A stretch of 64,000 bases of DNA, from the NCBI GenBank assembly GCA_027575805.1, contig JANBPU010000082.1, forward strand, positions 1-64,000. The letters are read 5' to 3'. Of the stretch, positions 21,191 to 32,167 are shown one piece after another. The number at the start of each line of letters is the position of its first letter. Within the stretch, counting starts at the first letter, position 1. The notes under the pieces were generated by a model. It saw only the letters and a list, made by a program, of their open reading frames with translations. It was not told where the DNA came from and made no database searches. Position numbers and translations under genes: made by a program. The stretch comes from Mycoemilia scoparia (lineage: Eukaryota; Kickxellomycota; Kickxellomycetes; Kickxellales; Kickxellaceae).

Positions 21191-23740
21191 TTAGTTATCA
21201 TCACTACCACCAGCCGCAGTAGTATTAATAAATCTGAGCGATTCCAGATGATTAATAACCCAAAGCGCCGGATCTACACTACGACCGTCATTATTATTAT
21301 TATTATTGTTGTTGCTATTACTTTCTGGGGACGATGAAGGTTCATAGCCAAACTTCTCAACCAAAGTGGATTCAAACACCATATCAAAATGGTCAATCAA
21401 AAGAACCAACAGCGATCCCAACGTATTCGAGCTCGAATTGCTGCTGCCACTGGCAGTATACATGTTGATATCGCTTAATGGATCATCAGTCCAATAAAGA
21501 TTTGGTGCCCATACAATCGCCAGATTATGTGGACTCATTTTGCTCTGCTGTGTATCGTCGTTGTGGCGTGCAATCCGATTGAGGAGCGCAAATAGACAAG
21601 TCAGCAGCATCAAAGGCTCACCCGAAAAGGCTGGTAATATGGTATTTGAAGTATACAGCGTTCGTAGTTTTACAAGATGTGCTGCTGATGATCTAGTTGG
21701 TGATGCTGCTGCTGCTGCTACTTTACTACTACTGCCAGTATCATTAGGTGGGCCCACATCTTGCCCGCTCCCATCATCACTATCAACTTCAGGAGTCGAG
21801 TCCGACGTCTCGATATTCGCTATTCCATGGCCACCATCACCACGATTATTCGTATTATTAGATTTCGGCAATCCCGAAAGAAGAGCAACTACTTTCGGCC
21901 CAAAAATAGGCTCCGGCTGCTCTTTGAACAACAGTTTCAACAACAGTGCGGCCAAATGGACACCCCCATTCTCACCCACCGACTCGTCCAGCAAAACTTG
22001 CTGTTGCTGCCCGCTATTATACTTGGCCTTTGCCTCCTTAATTTGAGTCGAGGCTGGTGACCTTCGGAATATGCCCTCAACATCAAGTCCATTTTGATAT
22101 ATGAATCTCATCAATTGGACTGCAACTGGATGCAATCTAATTTCCTCGGATGTCGATTTCATCAGTTGACTAACCGTAGCGCCAAATACTATTGAGTTGG
22201 AGCTTGAATTTTTACCAGCATCGGTATTATTATTGTTGTTGTTATCTTTCTCATCATCATCATCAGCATCAGCATTACCATTCTTGGTGGTGGTGGTAGG
22301 ATTGGTGGCTTCTTTTCCTTCCGCCATTATATTTTTACTTTTGTTGTTACGAGATGCAGAAGAAGCAGCTTCGGCAGTGAATGAGGGGAAAAGTGCGTTG
22401 TTGGGCCCAATCTTTTTGTTATGAGCCAATACTTCGGCTGGTATGCTTATCTGGTGCACCGGCACTAAAAGCATAAGTTTCGATAGATTGTCAATCCACA
22501 CGATCTTGCGAAAGAATTTGGGGCTATTTGAAGCAGCAGAAACAGTTTTATGCATATGTGTTTTTGATAGTTAGTACATGTATATATAATGCAATATGGA
22601 TGGTATATAGAAAAGATATCTGTATATGTGTTTAGATAGAATAGGCCCAGATGGATGGAGTGAGAAAAGAGAACTGATGGATGAAGAGAGTATGTATGGA
22701 CAGTGGCTATCAATTAAGTGTCTGGGTATAATGTGCTGTTAGAGGAGACATGGGTAGGGTGGATAATTTAAATAGGAGGCACATGTGTCTAGCATCCGAG
22801 ACCATCTGGGTTTGTTTGGGAATAGGGTGGAGGGTGTTAAGGTGTGCGTGCGGGCGTGTGGCTGCCACACACAGGTTAGTTGGCAGTGAGGCTTGGCGAT
22901 GGTTTCGGTGCCACATGGAATGGCCATGCTAAAATCAAAGTGAAGGAAGGGCTTCACACATGGGGCTTAACAAACAATGTGGAGGAGGCAAGGCAATTAA
23001 GGCTTTAGTGTAAGTGCACGCTGTGGCTATTAGTAGGCTTGATCCACATCTTGGATCCAACAAGCCAATCCTTGGTGGTCTTGAAAAGGGTGATGATGGG
23101 GCTTTTCTGGAGTGTGGTAATCCCAGCAGACGCTTATCATTTAAAGAAATGGCCCCCAAACATCCTCCCCTTGGCCCATGTCCACACGCACACTCACAAG
23201 AAAAGGCAGTAGCAAATACCTCCGCGCTTACCTTATAACTCTTCCCATTACGCTAAAGAACAACTTGGTCCACCACAATGGGTGCACGACATACAAGGCC
23301 TTTAGGTTTTTCTTGATCTTATAGTCCAGCCCATAGTACGCACTCAAAACCCACTTCCAGCCCGGCTGGTATTTGGCACCACTAGAAAATAAAACCAAAC
23401 TATAGTCGTCACCCTCAAGAAGCTCGCCCACTCGTTCGAGAATAGCCTTTAGTAAGGCATTGTAGTTTACTTTTTTGGGATCAGGTAGGTTGCAGACCGC
23501 AAATATAAACATCGGTCTGCCTTCAAAGTCAACGCCTGCTTGGTAAATTAGTCGTTGGTTGACCAGTATTGTCAGGTCGTTGTCGTTGCCGTTGCCGTCG
23601 CCGCCCTCTGCCTCTGCCCCAGGTTTATTATTTGCTGTTGTTACATTTAAGGCTGTGTTGGATATCGTCGTTGTTGAAAAATTGCTATTGCTGTTGTTGT
23701 TGTCTCGACGGCCTTTTCGGGTTAAATATCCTTCCTCCAT
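21191..23740 (-). CDS. CRAL-TRIO + RhoGAP protein (Ecm25 / p50RhoGAP-like)
   Basis: Two minus-strand exons (23232-23740 and 21191-22523) joined across a 708-bp intron give 613 residues. The N-terminal half (about 55-200) is a divergent Sec14/CRAL-TRIO-like (BCH) module: NQRLIYQAGVDFEGRPMF, LVLFSSGA, KKNLKALYVVHPLWWTKLFF, and after the splice PKFFRKIVWIDNLSKL. The RhoGAP domain starts near 281 (FGATVSQLM), has the arginine finger in GIFRRS near 321, and ends with the MSPHNLAIVWAPNL helix. A long Gly/Ser/Asp insertion interrupts it. Such proteins stimulate GTP hydrolysis by Rho/Cdc42 GTPases in polarity control. The splice restores the CRAL-TRIO fold in frame, which supports the long intron. 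Asn and Gln runs (near 255-275 and near the C-terminus) are typical of this genome. Confidence 0.88.
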
Positions 23741-24536
23741 CGTTACTACTACTATTATTATTATTATTATCGTTGGCGTTGTGACTTTACAAAATGGTGA
23801 ATCCTTTTCGTTTTTCTACTAATAAACTCTTATAGAAAGGTATGATATCAAAACAAATGAAGAGAAATAGAGAGTGAGAGAGAAAATTTAAATATTGTGG
23901 TTATTGCTTCCTATGGTCAGTAAGAAGTGTATATGGATTAGGGGAAGTAGTGCCGTTGCTATAATGGCTGGTTGTTTAATAGAAATATCATAAGCAGCAG
24001 ATTTAAATCCTCCACACCATCACAATAAAGGCTATAATAATGCGTCTTTAAAATCCAGTATAGGCAGCTGCTTCAAACTATGGGTTGTTATGCTTGAATC
24101 GAGCCTGTTTTTTAAGCACTCTGGCTCTTTGTGATCACAGGCTCAAAAGCTTGTAACGTGCCAAAGAATTCGCTGACTACAGCAAATGAGAACTGCTGTC
24201 TTTTTTGTTTTTGCTTTGGGTGCGTTATAAGGAAAGCTGGGCATGTGAATGGATTCTAAGGATCACATGTAATAATGCCAACAGCAATGCTGTAGCTATC
24301 ATTTAAATAGTGGCTGCTGATGTTTTTCAAACTATCGCCAATGAATTCTCGATTTCATTTTAAATAAAAACAATAATAGCAATCTCAATGTTGTTTTATA
24401 ATATAAGTAAGCACCTCTTTTAAAATATAATAATAAAAGTATTAAAAACAATAATGGCAATTTCAATGTTATTTTATATATAAATAAACACCACTATAAA
24501 TGATGTGATATAACTACTGCGATTATCAATAATGGC
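23741..24536. other. Spacer between RhoGAP start and PNKP 3' end
   Basis: AT-rich with no gene seen. It should contain the RhoGAP promoter and the PNKP terminator. Confidence 0.45.
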
Positions 24537-26336
24537 TTATGCAATAGGATGATACATTCTCCACTGCCTTTCTTCCTTTTCATTCTCAAAATCAGGCTCA
24601 AACTCGACCCGATAAACTTTGTCGAGCCCCTCTTTCTTTGCATCCGGCACCTGAAGCCTCGAATAAAATATATTGAACACCATTCGAGGTATAGTTCTGT
24701 TGGCAAACGGCACCTTAATATCATCCCTGCCGTCCTCATTCCCAGCAAGAACTCGACCAAGATTCTCCTCCTCAAACCATCGGACTTGGTTTTTCTGTAA
24801 TCTAAACGAACAGTTATGCCTCGCAATCTCAAAACTGACATCCATATAGACACAATAAATCCTCACTTTACTGGCCTTGTACAGCGACGACTTTTTGATA
24901 ATATTTATATACTCGGCTCTAGTCTTTTCTTCGGGATTAGTATTATCAATCACCACTCCGCCACAACACCCACTGTGTTCACTGTTTTCTTGATCCGACG
25001 CTTTGTTTATGGCGTTTTGTAGTTCAATTATACACTTTTGTTTGGTTCCAAGCGTATCCTGGTTGATATGGACAAACCCACGATCCCTAACCAAATGCTT
25101 TGCTGATATGGTAGACTTTCCTGAAGCGGGTGGCCCAACCATGATTACCACAACCAGCCTGCTGTTGGTGCTGTTCTTCTGCTGGCAGTCTATTTCTTCT
25201 AACACATCTTTGATCTTCGATAATGGCAGCTGGCCCTCATCATCACCAGCATTGCCTTGCTTTGCAGTTCGATAATAGGTTCTGGGATCAAACTCTCCAG
25301 CATTTAATCCCAATTTAGGCTGGCTCGGCGCCAGTTTATGTTTAAAAAATGTCGTAGGTGTTTCAAACCCGAGTCCAATATTCCAAGCCAACAGCATATC
25401 AGAATTACTAAAATCCTTTCTAACGCCTTTGACCCAGTTATCAGGTCTACCAGCCGCATCTCCGACAAAAAATGAGCTCTCCATGTCAATCTCCACCACT
25501 TGCCCCCTTTTGCCGTTATTGCTCTCAACCCGTTTAAACCATTCCCACATTCCAACGGACGGCTTCCGAAACACGTCATGCTGGATGGCTGCCAGCAACG
25601 TGATCGGCACGCCCAGCTGCTTAAAAACATTCCCAACCTTATATTTAAATTCCTTCCGCTTTTCCAATTTCTTTTTTGCTTCGGATTTGGTTTTTATAGC
25701 CAACCCATACTGATTCGAAAGTATCAGGATCCTAAACCCATCGCTGTGTAGCTGCCGTAGTTTAGAAGGCACATCTGGATGCCAAAACATCCAGTCATCT
25801 CCGTTCTTGGATCGAAGGTGTTTGCCTTTGGGTGAAATTATCGTGTAGTCTAAATCAAAGGCTGCGATTTTGGTTGATGGCTGGGGGTTATTGTATGTCG
25901 CTACGAATAGGACAGGATCTGGGGTTCCATACTCTCTCCATTCTGTAGTAGTAATAGTTGTTGTTGCTGTTGTTTCTTGTTGGATATTATCATTAGTGCA
26001 ATTTGGCAGTGACTGGGATTTGGATTTTTTGTTTCTGGGCGCAAAGAATGGATGAACATCAGTATCTGCGGCTGTGGCTGTGGCGGCGGTTGAAAGTTTG
26101 GATGACTTGGTCGCAACAGATGCTGGCGGAGAGCCCACGGATTCTTGTTTACGTTTTCTTGTAAGCGGAGTTGTCATTGCCGATCCATTGGTTGCCATTA
26201 TTGATAATGATGATGTCATCGATGGTTTTGAATATTGCAAGCGATGTATAAAAAATACCTTTGAAAAGGATAGTAATGGGAAAAGTGATGATGGTGGTTT
26301 GTTTATTGTTTTAGTAATAAACAATGTAATCACCAT
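24537..26336 (-). CDS. Polynucleotide 5'-kinase / 3'-phosphatase (PNKP, Pnk1-like)
   Basis: A 599-residue single-exon protein. It restores 5'-phosphate and 3'-hydroxyl ends during strand-break repair. The HAD phosphatase domain begins near 155 with FDLDYTII (the usual DxDGT motif has Tyr for Gly, with both Asp kept), followed by the W-x-FWHPDVPSKL segment and LILSNQYGL. The kinase P-loop is GPPASGKST at about 400-408, followed by GFVHINQD. There is no N-terminal FHA domain, unlike vertebrate PNKP. The first 39 residues are basic/hydrophobic and resemble a mitochondrial presequence. In-frame Met40 (26219) and Met47 (26198) could start a nuclear form, so dual targeting is an inference worth testing. 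A Lys-rich stretch (KRKQ, NKKSKSQ) before the phosphatase may be a nuclear signal. Confidence 0.93.
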   Translation of the reverse strand: MVITLFITKTINKPPSSLFPLLSFSKVFFIHRLQYSKPSMTSSLSIMATNGSAMTTPLTRKRKQESVGSPPASVATKSSKLSTAATATAADTDVHPFFAPRNKKSKSQSLPNCTNDNIQQETTATTTITTTEWREYGTPDPVLFVATYNNPQPSTKIAAFDLDYTIISPKGKHLRSKNGDDWMFWHPDVPSKLRQLHSDGFRILILSNQYGLAIKTKSEAKKKLEKRKEFKYKVGNVFKQLGVPITLLAAIQHDVFRKPSVGMWEWFKRVESNNGKRGQVVEIDMESSFFVGDAAGRPDNWVKGVRKDFSNSDMLLAWNIGLGFETPTTFFKHKLAPSQPKLGLNAGEFDPRTYYRTAKQGNAGDDEGQLPLSKIKDVLEEIDCQQKNSTNSRLVVVIMVGPPASGKSTISAKHLVRDRGFVHINQDTLGTKQKCIIELQNAINKASDQENSEHSGCCGGVVIDNTNPEEKTRAEYINIIKKSSLYKASKVRIYCVYMDVSFEIARHNCSFRLQKNQVRWFEEENLGRVLAGNEDGRDDIKVPFANRTIPRMVFNIFYSRLQVPDAKKEGLDKVYRVEFEPDFENEKEERQWRMYHPIA

Positions 26337-27200
26337 TAAAAAAGACTATTCATTAAAATCTCTCAAATCTTTATGTTATGGTTTCTCCACAGACTTTTAA
26401 ATCCACTGTTTTGGTGGAGAGAAAGAAAAAGAGAGAAAGTTCCAAGTCAATTCTACCTTATGGGCCTTAGTTTTCAATAGTCGTCTACACACAGCTGATT
26501 TTTTTGAAGGAGTTGCTTATTGCTCTAATAGTATGCAGATAGTATTTATTAAAACTAATTCAGCTTTGTTAGTTAGTATTATTTGATTAAATCCACAGGC
26601 ATAATAATAACTATGACACAATGATTGTGATCAAATCTCCCTTTAAAAAAAGCACCCAAAATTCTCTGCCATCAAATCTCAAAAAAAGCTAAAACTAATT
26701 TTGTTGAGCTCAAAACCAAAGAAACGAAAATTTGAACCAGCCCAACCATTTTGCAGAGTCTCTCCTCCTTTGAAGGTGTACCAGGACATTGCCTCGGAAA
26801 ACAGCCAATAGTCTGTCAGGCTCCAGCCAAAATGTATGGCTTATGGGCTGATTTGCAGGGAATGTATGGGGTACCAGTCTGTTCCCTTTTGGTAGAGAAC
26901 TACTTGCTATTTGATAAATCCTCCACCACCCATACAAACGTAAAAGTATAAACCCAATATTCCTGCTACATGACCTAGAAAGCTTTACTTCTTTTTTACT
27001 TTGAGAGTCCATTTCCTTTACTTATTTATTTATCAACTACAACCCACTTACTTTTTGGTTTGTTGGTACATACAAAAAAGACAGACAGACAGAGAGAAAA
27101 ATCTAGACGAGAGTCAACAAAATTTATTCACAAGCACGCTTCTTATTAGACTACAGATATAAATATCACATATTAATAATACTACTACTACTACAGAAAT
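26337..27200. other. Divergent promoter spacer PNKP / SSZ1 with R3 repeat
   Basis: Contains R3 copy 4 at 26745-26930 and AT-rich promoter sequence for SSZ1. No gene is supported. Confidence 0.5.
26745..26930 (+). repeat. Repeat family R3, copy 4 (longest)
   Basis: Matches 688-819 directly (TTTGAAGGTGTACCAG, CAGGCTCCAGCCAAA, GGGAATGTATG) and continues into TTCCCTTTTGGTAGAGAACT, the end that is shared in reverse with 2881 and 9158. Confidence 0.7.
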
Positions 27201-28994
27201 ATGGCACAAAAGACATACATTGGACTTAGCTTTGGCAACCACAATTCAGTCATTGCAATCCTCAACAAGGTGCGTACTGCTTTTAATTTTGTTTAACACA
27301 AATGTTCTCTTTCAATCTCTAATATCCTCAACTTCAACCAAACTAAAACAATAGTAAATACCAACACTGCCCTCTCTCTATCTTTACCAATAATATAGGA
27401 AGGAAACCCCGAGGTTATTGCCAACGAAGATGGCGAGCACAAAACCCCCACATACATGGCCTACTCTGGTAGCGAGGAGTACGCCGGATCACAGGCCAAG
27501 CACCAAGCCGTCCGCAATGCCAAAAGCACGCTAGTCAGTTTCCGTAACCTCCTAGGAATCACCGACATCGAGCCATCCACCGAAAGTTTCGCCGATCTGT
27601 ACTGCCCCGTCACCAAGAACGCCAACGGCGAGCTCTGCTACAAATTCACCGTCCGCGGCGATAACGAAGACAACGATATCGAGAAGGAAGTCACCGTCAA
27701 GGAAGCGGCCGTCAAGTACCTTACTCGGTTAGTCCAAACCGCCTCAACCTACTTGGGCACTACCATCGACGGCGCCGTTTTGGCCGTCCCGACCTACTTT
27801 ACCGATAGCCAGAAAGAGGCTCTCAGCGAAGTTTGCAAGGACGCCGGAGTCCCTCTTCTGCAAACCATTTCCGAACCCTGTGCTGCAGCCATTACCTACG
27901 GGCTCGGTCAATCGGCCACCAAGGAGCATCCTCAAGACACCACCGCCCTTGTAGTCGACGTTGGCGGATCTAGCAGCGAGCTCTCGATTGTTTCGGTCCG
28001 TGGCGGTCTTTTCTCGGTCGCCGCCCACACGCATCTGAAATCTGTCAGTGGCGATAAGGTTGACCAGAAGCTCGTCGAGCACTTTGCTGAAGAGTTTAGC
28101 CGCAAGACCGGCATTGATATTATCAAGAACAATGACAAGAAAGCTCTGGCCAAGCTTTCTCAGGCCTGCGAGGTTACTAAGCGCACTCTCAGCTCGGCCA
28201 GCACCGCACCCTGCCCAGTTGAAAGCTTGAGCCAAGGCTTGGATCTCAATGGCGTCATCAATCGCATCAGATTCAACATCCGTACTTCCAGCGTTTACAG
28301 GCCACTTGGTACTGCCATTACTACCCTTTTGGCCGAGGCTGGCTACACTGTTAATGAGATCGACCAGGTCTTGTTTGTTGGCGGTGCTGCTCGTATTCCC
28401 AAACTCCAGTCCGAAGTTTCGGCTTTGTTCCCTGAAACCACCGAGATCAGAACCACCGATGCTGGCGAGCTTGATGAGCTTATTGCTGAGGGCTGTGCTA
28501 AACAGGCGGCTTTGATCTCGAGTGGAAAGGCTGCTTATGTCGAGAAAAAAGAGGTTGTTGGTGAGCATGGTGATGGAATCCAAGTCCCTGCTTTGTCAAA
28601 GTCTGTTGGTCTTCGCTTGAGCGAGGACAAGTTCTTGCCTATCTTGCTTCGTGATACCCCAGCACCTGCTTCTCGCGCCGTTGTGGTGTCTGTTCCTAAG
28701 GGCGAGTCTGTTGCATTCTTTAGTATCTGTGAAGGTGATGCTGTTGAGCCCAAGGAGGAAGAAGATGACGAAGAAAATGATGGGGAAGTTGAGGACGCTG
28801 ACCAGGATAGTGGACCTGCTATCCTTCAGTCTTACAAGCCAGGCAAGCTCCTTGGCGAAATGGTCCTCAGGGTCCCTGAATCCAACAAGCCGGTCTCTGT
28901 CAGTGTCAACTTCTTTGTTGGCAAGGATCACAAGCTTACTGTCACTGCCACCGAAAAGTCCACCAACACCGAATCTAAGCTCGAGATCGCTTAG
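27201..28994 (+). CDS. SSZ1: Ssz1-type Hsp70 (ribosome-associated complex)
   Basis: Exons 27201-27269 and 27399-28994 (intron GTGCGT...ATATAG, phase 0) give 554 residues, close to yeast Ssz1 (538) and shorter than a canonical Hsp70. Ssz1 pairs with zuotin as the ribosome-associated complex that stimulates the Ssb chaperone on nascent chains. The start MAQKTYIGLSFGNHNS carries a phosphate-1-like loop altered from the usual Hsp70 form. Then come GAVLAVPTYFTDSQ, the VDVGGSSSELSI loop replacing DLGGGTFD, and VLFVGGAARIPKLQ. A short acidic linker (EEEDDEENDGEVEDADQ, about 445-460) precedes a truncated substrate-binding-like end. The degenerate nucleotide loops and length favour Ssz1 over Ssa/Ssb. 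Codon use is strongly C-biased in the first half, as expected for an abundant protein. Confidence 0.92.
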
Positions 28995-29326
28995 ACAACC
29001 AACCACAAAAAGTCGTCTATATATACATCATTGCCTCAGAAGAAAGATATACCTGTCATTATCGCTTCTGATGCGCGCTTTTGTCATTGCTTTGTGCCCA
29101 TGTGGACTCGTATAGCTTAATATGGTTTACGTGGCATATTCTGGCATGCCGTTATAATATAGAGAGAAATGCTTTATATAAAAGTTTATATATTGTCTCA
29201 TGTCCTTCCTTTTATATATACACACACACACACACTATTGTTTACAATATAAAGTTTCACCAAGCCCAGTTGAAGAAAAGTTGCACAATGTTTCCTGGTT
29301 TTTAGATCTCATCGACCCGCACAATA

Positions 29327-29413
29327 TGGATCATAGTTTTTGAAGGGTGAATGGTTATAGGGGCAATCACAGCCAAATGAATGACTCTGTAGCCCTTCAA
29401 AAATAACTACCCA
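29327..29413 (-). mobile_element. Family M miniature element (short-core form)
   Basis: 87 bp. Starts TGGATCATAGTTTTTGAAGG, ends CCCTTCAAAAATAACTACCCA. The left flank is TA, the right AA. Nearly the same sequence as 822-908 and 58339-58425. Confidence 0.83.
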
Positions 29414-30385
29414 AATGTCTGGTGGTGTCCTTTTTTAACATTAGATAAGAGTAAGATTTGGGGTGGAAAAAGACCATGTATTTATATTTGGAGTATAGGA
29501 AGGCAAGGAAGAGATATTTTCAATGGTAGATGTGGGCTTTAAGTAATAATATAATAGATCAAAATGCTAATAACAACAGCATATAAGGAAAAGAAATATA
29601 AAGGAACAAGAACAATATGTAAATCGAATAGGCTGGTGTTTGCGTATGTGTACTACTGCTGCAGCGTTGCCTTTCATTTTTAGGGTAGAAGTGGAGCTTC
29701 CAGCCATGTAATGTCATATAAATCTATCTGGGTTTTCGCAAGTGAGAGAGTGTGTGTGTGTTTATGCATATGAATTAATAGAGAAAGCAGCTTTTTATAG
29801 TGTATGTGTGCGTTGAGGGTGGCTGTAGTAACGATAATAGTGATAATTTCAGCACAGCTGGTTTGTAAAAGTTGGGTTTTTGTCCGTCACATTCCACCTC
29901 AGCACGTCCTCTTGATAAGCACAGTAGCAGCAAATTGTACTTGTTCAAGTGCTGTGGAACATACCCCCACAAATGCACATTTGATCCAAAATAGGTCAGT
30001 GTGAAATAACAGTGAAAGATGAGCGTTTGGAAAGAAGCAGGAAGGAAGTGAGTTGTAGGCAGCAGTGGAGATGGCAGTGGTTGTTTGGTGTTTGTAATTG
30101 TTATATGTGGTATTTGTGGTGAGGGCGGTCTGTAAAGGAGATGTCTAAAGGACAGGACAGGACAGGACATGCGGAAAGAGCATATATAATAATAGTGCGT
30201 TATTATTGTTCCATCAACTCACTTTCAAGAGATGCCGTATGCCTTTGAACCACATCCTAAACCAGAAAAAAAGTTTCATGTAGTGATACAATGTTCTGAA
30301 AGCAAATATCGATCGATGATAGCACAGTTATGATAATAGAAAGGCCTGCTTATCAATCTTTTAGTTTCTTCTGCAGTATGACATA

Positions 30386-30500
30386 TGGGTAGTTATTTTT
30401 GAAGGACTAAGTTTTACTAGTAGGCTAGTTTCAACTTGCATACTAATCACCGTATATTTTCATTGATAATACTAGTTTAGCCCTCAAAAATAATCACTCA
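30386..30500. mobile_element. Family M-related element, subfamily 2
   Basis: Starts TGGGTAGTTATTTTTGAAGG, ends TCAAAAATAATCACTCA, TA flanks. The core has TTTCAACTTGCATA, shared with 38392-38489. Confidence 0.8.
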
Positions 30501-30535
30501 TATTTACTCGTGCAGCAGGATTATTGATTTTGATA

Positions 30536-32167
30536 TTAGTAGTGGCGCTCATGAACCAGACTTGCCTGTTTTGGGAATAGCCAGACTGACCAATCTCCGC
30601 TCTTTCGGACCTTGTCTTTGGCATCGTTGGTCTCGACCGCTTTTGATGGCTCGAGTGCCTGGATAATCAAGTTCATGTCGCTGGTCAACATCCTCACGCG
30701 GTTGAAGCCAGAGATCAGCGTCAATGGAACATAACCTTCAGCATCCATCTGAGTGCGGAAGAATACATCTTTGCACAGATTCTCAACGCTGAAGTAGTAT
30801 TCAACCTGCTTCTGAATGAACAGCTTGAGATCGGCTTCGGTTTGAGGGATGGGCTGGGGAAATGGTGCAGGGGCTGGAAGGACACTGCCAGCATTATTGG
30901 CTCCCATTTGTGGGACGAAATGGTGTCCCGGATAGTGTGGGTGTTGTTGTTGGTGATGGTGGCGAGGCCGACCTCTTTGGCCACCAAATCCACCACGGTG
31001 GTTGCCATTACCTCCTGAACCAGCAGCAGAGCGGCCACCACCTCTTCTGTCGCCACCCTTTCTGGCACGGCCTCTTCCACGACCACCACTACTGGACTGA
31101 GACGAGGTGGTAGTGTCAGCAGATGCAGCACTTGATCCTGTTGTTTGTCCATGGTTGGCAGATCTTGCCCTTGGACCATCAGTTCCAGGGACTTCTTGGT
31201 CTTGAGCTGCAGGAGTAGTGGCCTGTTCGCCCAAGTTGTTGCTACTGTTATCTGCGACCTTGGAATCTTGAGTCGTGGGTAGTGACTGTTCTAAAGCAGA
31301 GGTCTGTTGTTCCTGGGACCTGTCTTTTCCAGCATCAGTCTGGAAATCTCTGTTGTCAGCCGACCTGGGGCCACGGTTTTGACCACGGCATGAGTGATCA
31401 GAACTCCGGTTGGATGACCTTCCTGACCTTCTTCCTCCAGCACTATTCGAACCAGTCTTACGATCACCTCCTCTGCGTGATCCAGAGCCATTCCGACTAC
31501 CTGACGAACTGGATGTAGCATTGGAGGGTTTTGTGTATTTTATGTCGGCTTCTAGTGGGATCCATTTGCCCCTGCCCTTCTTTTTGCCAATAGTCGTAGC
31601 AGATCCGGCAGATTCGTTGGCACTGTCATCCTTTATTTGGGCAGAGGCAGTGGTTAACGACGACTGTTGGACTGCATCAGTAACAGCAGAAGTCGCCACC
31701 GATCTGTCATGGTGAGTCTGTGAGTGGTGCTTGGAATCATTTGCAGTGGCGGAAGCAGTGGCGGGATCAGGCCACGACGTTGGATCATCAATTGGAGACG
31801 GCGAAACTACCACAGTATCCTTTGAGACACTAGCACCCTTGGCCTGTTGTTGTTGTTCATTTGATCTTGTAGAACCATTTGAACCAGCGACAGCCTGCTT
31901 GCGTGCAGCCCAGACGTTGACAGTGGGGGCAGGGGCAGGCTCAGGTATCAGGACCTTGCTGCTCGCCTTTACAAGATTTGCAGTAGTAGACTGGCCAGCA
32001 TTGAAATTAGTAATAGTAGTAGTATCTTGGGTTTTCTGTGCCTTGGGAGCAGTAGATTCGGCAGCGACGGGAGCCATGGCTTTATTATTATCTTGAGCAG
32101 CAGCAGATGTGGAAGTCATTCTGTATTTCACGACGGTTGAAAGAAAGGACGACTGTCTTTTTGACAC
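30536..32167 (-). CDS. La-motif RNA-binding protein (Sro9/Slf1/LARP-like)
   Basis: A 543-residue single-exon protein. A La motif (winged-helix RNA-binding fold) sits at about 438-508: DLKLFIQKQVEYYFSVENLC, then MDAEGYVPLTLISGFNRVR and MNLIIQAL. There is no downstream RRM, as in Sro9/Slf1 and the LARP1/4-type arrangement. The preceding 430 residues are low complexity, with Ser/Thr/Gln-rich and Arg/Gly-rich (RGRGRARKGG, GNHRGGFGGQRGRP) stretches plus a His/Gln patch. Such proteins bind mRNA and polysomes in the cytoplasm. Met17 (32119) is an alternative start, since the first 16 residues are basic and unremarkable. The C-terminus ends about 35 residues after the La motif, as expected for the family. 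Confidence 0.9.
   Translation of the reverse strand: MSKRQSSFLSTVVKYRMTSTSAAAQDNNKAMAPVAAESTAPKAQKTQDTTTITNFNAGQSTTANLVKASSKVLIPEPAPAPTVNVWAARKQAVAGSNGSTRSNEQQQQAKGASVSKDTVVVSPSPIDDPTSWPDPATASATANDSKHHSQTHHDRSVATSAVTDAVQQSSLTTASAQIKDDSANESAGSATTIGKKKGRGKWIPLEADIKYTKPSNATSSSSGSRNGSGSRRGGDRKTGSNSAGGRRSGRSSNRSSDHSCRGQNRGPRSADNRDFQTDAGKDRSQEQQTSALEQSLPTTQDSKVADNSSNNLGEQATTPAAQDQEVPGTDGPRARSANHGQTTGSSAASADTTTSSQSSSGGRGRGRARKGGDRRGGGRSAAGSGGNGNHRGGFGGQRGRPRHHHQQQHPHYPGHHFVPQMGANNAGSVLPAPAPFPQPIPQTEADLKLFIQKQVEYYFSVENLCKDVFFRTQMDAEGYVPLTLISGFNRVRMLTSDMNLIIQALEPSKAVETNDAKDKVRKSGDWSVWLFPKQASLVHERHY

Larger units (their letters stand above)
28995..30535. other. Convergent spacer with two family-M elements
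   Basis: Contains family-M elements at 29327-29413 and 30386-30500 and a (GGACA)x4 tract near 30150-30169. Possible minus-strand splice signals near 30146-30270 are reported as a finding; no gene is claimed. Confidence 0.4.

Noticed and set aside
27744..28583. 279-codon minus-strand ORF inside SSZ1
   Set aside because: A shadow of the highly biased Hsp70 coding strand; no domain recognised.
30150..30169. (GGACA)4 tract as a possible telomere-like repeat
   Set aside because: A short isolated pentanucleotide microsatellite with no extension.
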